Shown here piece by piece: positions 59,053 through 64,000 of a stretch of DNA of 64,000 nucleotides; the first letter of the stretch is position 1; each line of letters opens with the position of its first letter. This DNA comes from Tubulanus polymorphus (lineage: Eukaryota > Nemertea > Palaeonemertea > Tubulaniformes > Tubulanidae), in assembly GCF_964204645.1 (NCBI RefSeq), contig NC_134028.1:20496153-20560152 (forward strand), in the 5' to 3' direction. The translations under genes were made by a program, and so were the position numbers. The notes under the pieces are model-generated. The model saw only the letters and a list, made by a program, of their open reading frames with translations, had not been told where the DNA came from and searched no databases.

Positions 59053-61985
59053 ATGGATTTTTCTACAAACTTTGATAATATTTCGCCAAACTGTTTAGAT
59101 TGTAAATATTATAGTGATAACGATTTTCCTTTTCGTAAGGAGAAGTTTTCTATCTTATCCGTTAACATACGAAGTATCAACAAAAATTTTGACGCTCTAG
59201 CTCATTATCTGGATATTTTAAAACTTGAATTTTCGGTCATTGGTCTTTCTGAAACTTGGGCTAGCCAAATTAACAACAACAGCAACATGTACCACCTGAA
59301 CGGTTACAAAAGTATTTTTAGATGTAGGGAAAATGGGATAGGAGGGGGTGGGGTGTCTTTGTATCTCAAACATAATTTAGTTTTTAATCTACGTTCTGAT
59401 TTAAGTAAAGATGAGTCGACGTTTGAGTCTTTATTTGTAGAAATTAACTCTAAGAAGCATAAAAACACTATAGTTTGAATTATATACAGACCACCTGGAT
59501 TAAAATTCAAGGTTTTCAAGATGAATTTAATACACTTCTGGACAAATTAAATCGTGAAAACAAAAATTGCTATCTTTTTGGAGATTTCAATATCAACTTA
59601 CTCATGTCTGATGTGCATCATCCAACTGATGTTTTTATAAATACTTTGATTGCAAATTCCTTTTGTCCTTTGATTGATAAACCGACTAGAGTAACTACTG
59701 AGTCAGCCACATTAATAGATAATATTTTTTGTAATAACCTTGACGGGAGTTTTAAGTCCGGTATTTTATGTACCGATATCTCGGATCATTTCCCAATTTT
59801 TGTTGTATGTGGTGATAAAGAACCCACTACTCCAGTGAACAATATCAAGACAAGGAATTTTTGTGAGCGCAATATCGATTTTTTCATTCGGAAACTGCAG
59901 TCAGTAGACTGGTCGACAGTATCAAATAGTTTAGATGCCAATGAGTCCTATGATCTTTTTCTTGCTATGTTTAAATCACTTTATGACGAATCTTTCCCAT
60001 TAATAAATTCTAAAACTAATAAAGTAAATAGTAATAAACCCTGGGTGTCACTTGGTCTTTTAAAATCAATTAGACGTAAAAATTGTTTATACAAAAAATT
60101 CATAAGAAATCCTACGGAAGCGCGTAAGCATAAATATTCAAGATATAAAAATATTCTTGGTAATTTGTTAAAATGTGCAGAAAAATCCTATTACGGTGTG
60201 CAATTATTTTCGGCTTCTAATGATATGAAACAAACATGGAAAATTATTAACAATATTCTTGGTAAGTCATCAAACTCGGAAGAATTACCTGACGTATTCA
60301 AACTTAATGGGACACCTATAAATGGAAAAGCTAACATTGCTAATAAATTTAATGAGTACTTTGTAAACATCGGTAATAAGCTTGCCGAAAAGATCCCTAG
60401 CACAAATATAAATTTTAAGGATTTCCTGCATAACAGCCCAAATGAAAACTTCTTTTTATTCCCAACAACACCAGTCGAACTGATGAAAATAGTAAAAAAT
60501 TTTGACTCCAATAAAGGTTTGGGTACCGATGAGATTAGCATGAAAGTAACTAAAAAAATTTTTGACTTAATTAAAGATCCTCTCTGCCATGGTTTGAACA
60601 TGAGTCTACAGACTGGAATTGTTCCGGACAAATTAAAAATCGCTAGAATTCGACCTTTATACAAAAGTGGTGACAAAGATAACTTTAATAATTACCGGCC
60701 CATCTCAATTTTGCCTTGCTTTTCAAAGATTCTTGAAAAAGTCATGTACAACAGACTAATGTCTTATTGTGATAAATTTTCTATCATAAATTCAAATCAA
60801 TTCGGTTTTAGAAAGAATCACTCCTCTGCCATGGCAGTCATCAAAATTATTGATGAAATTTCATATAATCTTGAAAATAAAAATCCCTCTATCGGTGTTT
60901 ATTTGGACTTATCTAAAGCCTTTGATACAGTCAACCATGAAATATTATTGTCAAAATTAGATTTTTATGGAATTAAAGGTCGCGCACTTTGCTGGTTTAG
61001 AAATTATTTGGAAAACCGACAACAAACTGTTCAAATTGAAAATTGTAAGTCTCAACTTTTGAATATATCTACTGGTGTGCCTCAAGGTTCCATTTTGGGA
61101 CCGTTACTTTTTTTAATATACATAAATGACTGCGTTAATGTCAGCAACATTTTGAAATTTACGCTTTTTGCAGATGACACTAATGTCTTTGCGAGCGGTT
61201 CCGATATTCATCACCTTGCATTGACCGTGTCTAGTGAACTTGATAAACTAGCCACGTGGTTTTACGCTAATAAATTATCTTTAAACTTGCCAAAAACTCA
61301 TTGCATGGTATTTGGCTCACAACTACCACTTAACATTTCGATTCAAATCAGCGGAATTAATATTGATCAAGTTCATAGCACACATTTTTTGGGTATAAAT
61401 ATTGACGATAAACTTTCATGGATTGATCATATCAATAATGTTCAACGCAAGGTATCGAAGAGTATCAGTATGTTAAATAGATTAAAACGATTTTTACCTG
61501 AGAAAACTCTTATTCAATTGTATTTTAGTTTAGTGGAACCGTATTTAAGTTATTGTAACATAGTTTGGGCTCAAAATTTTAATGTCTATTTAGATTCATT
61601 ATTACTACTTCAAAAACGTGCGGTTCGAATAATAACAAATTCATATTATTTAGAACATACTGATCCACTATTTAAAAGACTGAAAATACTGAGAATTAAA
61701 GAAATGAACAAATTACAGTTAGGATGCTTCATGTTTAATTATAACAAATCCATGCTACCTGATTCTTTTAATAACTATTTTCAATTTCGACATGAAATCC
61801 ACAATTATCAAACTCGTAGCCAAAACAATATGGAAATCCCTCGATTTCAAACTCGAAGAAATAAATTTTCGGTAAAGGTTTCTGGTCCAAAACTTTGGAA
61901 TTCACTCGATTCAACTTTGAAGCAGTCGAAGAATGTTTATGTATTTAAACAGAATTTCAAGCAGTATCTGTTAACGGGTCAATAG
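59053..61985 (+). pseudogene. Retrotransposon ORF2: endonuclease-reverse transcriptase, two lesions
   Basis: About 975 codons. The APE-type endonuclease shows LSVNIRS, LSETWAS, GGGGVSLY, IYRPPG, FGDFNINLL and SDHFPIF. The reverse transcriptase shows [64 protein letters not shown] and the catalytic FADDTNVF. The C-terminal domain carries LQKRAVR and KLWNSLDS. A TGA at 59476-59478 just before IIYRPPG, and a frame change between ~59500 and 59515, break the endonuclease; all else is open. This copy should be unable to retrotranspose by itself unless the lesions are sequence errors. Confidence 0.88.
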
Positions 61986-62043
61986 TAATTTAACATTTGT
62001 TTAATATGCGTTTATAGGTCGATCTGAACTTAACTTGTCATTA

Positions 62044-62152
62044 TGGATGTGTGTGCGTGCGTGCGTGCGTGCATGCGTGCGTGCGTGCGTGCGTATGCGT
62101 GAGTGTTGTGGTGCAGGGTTGTGTACATGTGTGTGTGTGCGCGCGTGTGTTT
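62044..62152. repeat. (GTGC)n and (TG/CG)n microsatellites
   Basis: GTGCGTGCGTGCGTGC with single-base interruptions, then GTGTGTGTGTGCGCGCGTGTG, in the 3' UTR of the retrotransposon. The 28-30 kb relative has a milder GTGTG stretch at the same place. Confidence 0.9.
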
Positions 62153-62304
62153 GATTTCTATGGGCGCCAGGGCCATGTTTTATGGATATAAGTTTGTAAC
62201 TTCTCCTGGTGTCCGTCGACTTGAATTACATTATTTTATTATATTATCTTGTTGTAATTTTCTAGTGTAATTTAATTCGTGAATAAAGAAAGAAAGAAAG
62301 AAAG

Positions 62305-62570
62305 ACGATGGTCGGAAATTTCTCAGGCCGTAAACTCAGTGGCTCACATTTTTATCCGAAGACACCAGCATGGTACAGGGGGAAGAAACACCACTGGTGG
62401 AGATCTAAATCCTATAGAACAGAAGTTAATGGCGTTGATGATAAAAGAACAGTTGTATGGAATCGAGAGTGACGCAGGCCTAACGCTGCCGCGAGAACCT
62501 CGAAAAGAAATGAGACTGAGAATCTGTTTGTTATATAAATTATAAATAACCATATGATAACAATGTTATA
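62305..62570 (+). pseudogene. Myb/SANT-like fragment, 3' half separated by CR1 insertion
   Basis: Continues the match of 20310-20625: RWSEISQAVNSVAH joined directly to IFIRRHQHGTGGRNTTGG after loss of ~70 bases present in the other copy. Ends MRLRICLLYKL-stop. The 5' flank is at 57447. Confidence 0.55.
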
Positions 62571-62576
62571 TAATAA

Positions 62577-64000
62577 AGAAGTTTCCAGTTTCTAGGCGCC
62601 ATTTTGTGGCGGTCCCTCGAGGTCCCTATTGTTGCGATAATTTGCGCTCATTTTTAAAACATAAGTTTAGATTGAATATCATATAGTGCTGCAGTCCCTC
62701 GCTCGACGAAATCGATTTATACACCATTTTAAAGGAAATTAAATGCAGATATTTGCTGGCGTTTCTTGGAATTTTTGAACTCAACAATTGAGAACAGTGA
62801 AGATGTGAAACCAAGGACCGCATATCTTAACCGTGCGTAAAAGAAATCGCAATATTTATTAATTTTAAAATATCTAAGTATCTCTTAAAGCTATATTTCC
62901 AATTTTCACAGAGGTTAAAGAGGGTTATTTGCAGTTTAAGCCTGCGTTGAATTTTTTTGAATATCTTTCCTGACGACTGATCTGTACCCGCTTGAGTTTG
63001 AGATTACGCGCAAAAGGGGTCTCCCACTGCGCACCGCCATTTCACTGAACATTGAGATTTGTGAAAAGAAATCGCAAAAATTAGATTTTATACTGGTTTG
63101 TAATTATCAATATTGCTTCTGATGGTTATATATTACCTTTATTTTCGTATGGTTGAAAATGGACTTTGAGTGCTTTGATGAATTCGAGTTTTGTAGCGTT
63201 GGGAAATTAAAGGATTTCTTGTAAGAGTGGGGACTTTCTGTGTTGGTTGCAAATATGGCCTAGTTGAGAACCTAATTTGCGTTTCAACCGAATGTACCAC
63301 TCATGGTTGGACACTAGAAAAAAAATCTAAGTTTTTATATATTTTTTGATATGCGGCGCAGCTGAAAGTTGCCAAACTGGACGTTGACCCCCTAAAACAG
63401 AATATCAAATGGGGGACAGATATGAACCCCTTTAAATATTATATTGGAAATTTATATCAGTAAGGTTTTCTGGTCGATGTTTTCCAGCAAGAAGGTTGAG
63501 ATTCATTAAATAAATTCATCGTATGATCCCAGAATGAGGGATTACCAGAGAGAGATATGTGTTAAATATGTCCTAAGCGTTTAAATTGACTGGCACATTT
63601 CACCATCGACTCTAAAACGTTTGATTTCACCGAACACAAAATCGGCGCTAGGCTGGATGGGCTGTATACGACAATTCCTCAACTGGGCCGTTCACACTTC
63701 AATAGCGGGACAAACCGGATCCCGAAACCAGATTAACGAATTGCCCCCGCCAAAATACGGTACAAACAAGATATGTATTATCATCTCAAAATATCCCCAT
63801 GGAAAATGTGAAGAAATCAAATTGCATTTTAAAATTTCTTGTCGCAAATCTCAATGTTCAGTGAAATTACAATGCGCAGTGGGAGACCCCTTTTGCGCGT
63901 AATCTCAAACTCAAGCGGGTACAGATCAGTCGTCAGGTAAGATATTCAAAAGATTTTAACGCAGGCTTAAACTGCAAATAACCCTCTTTAAACTCAGTGA
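62577..64000. mobile_element. Partial inverted-repeat element cut by window end
   Basis: Bases 62907-63073 are an imperfect reverse complement of 63829-63995; the left sequence starts CAGTTTCTAGGCGCCATTTTG, a terminus resembling those at ~10866, 46156 and 48966. The ~750-base centre has no recognisable domain. The outer right end is beyond the window. Confidence 0.6.

Larger units (their letters stand above)
57448..62303 (+). mobile_element. Nearly full-length CR1/L2-like non-LTR retrotransposon
   Basis: The empty site is at about 20285-20300 (CACAAACAAGATGAAAGAAAG). The element has a short 5' UTR, ORF1, ORF2 after a 26-base gap, a 3' UTR with TGCG and TG/CG microsatellites and a (GAAA)n tail. 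It split a Myb/SANT-like relic in this copy of the duplication, so it arrived after the duplication. ORF2 has two lesions. Confidence 0.92.

Overview
This is eukaryotic, AT-rich, intron-containing DNA, most likely from a marine invertebrate. The evidence is GT-AG introns, TATA promoters, AATAAA signals, a CR1/L2-type retrotransposon, tRNA-derived SINE-like insertions and animal-specific genes (a BMPER/crossveinless-2-like VWC-VWD protein, betaine-homocysteine methyltransferase, a class B GPCR hormone-receptor ectodomain). I suspect a lophotrochozoan but cannot prove it from sequence alone. There are no prokaryotic features and no complete rRNA or tRNA gene.

Layout. 1-3.9 kb: repeats, including a 31-bp minisatellite with a 204-bp higher-order period. 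3.9-27.7 kb and 45.2-57.4 kb: a much-duplicated and inverted array of one composite unit. Each unit carries 'gene A', a small secreted two-coding-exon protein I do not recognise, and on the opposite strand relics of 'gene B', whose exons encode a class B GPCR-type hormone-receptor (HRM) domain and a single membrane segment followed by a stop. Gene A occurs nine times: five intact (13.8, 18.1, 21.6, 50.9, 55.3 kb), two with frameshifts (4.5, 26.5 kb) and two 3' fragments (12.5, 47.8 kb). Intact copies lie in head-to-head pairs around palindromic spacers rich in a degenerate ~40-bp minisatellite. 28.0-30.3 kb: a 5'-truncated non-LTR retrotransposon. 30.3-32.3 kb: an eight-exon BHMT gene (minus strand) with one in-frame stop and one 2-base frameshift. 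33.3-42.5 kb: a BMPER-like secreted gene with an in-frame stop and a frameshift; its introns hold a (CTG)n tract and a 5.8-kb block bounded by ~298-bp inverted repeats. 44.2-45.1 kb: a candidate cationic host-defence peptide gene. 57.45-62.3 kb: a nearly full-length CR1/L2-like element with a zinc-knuckle plus SGNH-esterase ORF1. 62.6-64 kb: a further inverted-repeat element cut by the window end.

History. A ~9.8-kb segment (10.76-20.6 kb) recurs at 46.05-57.44 and 62.30-62.57 kb. The second copy was later hit by a 1.76-kb terminal-inverted-repeat element (48.96-50.72 kb) and by the CR1 element. A separate ~3.5-kb duplication links 3.93-7.48 with 20.99-24.54 kb. At one rearrangement junction (7478-7555) a 78-bp piece of BHMT exon 2 has been copied in with one mismatch, a filler that points to template switching. 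The locus looks like a young, unstable multigene cluster. Several genes carry single-base lesions, so true decay and assembly error must be separated before any gene is called dead.
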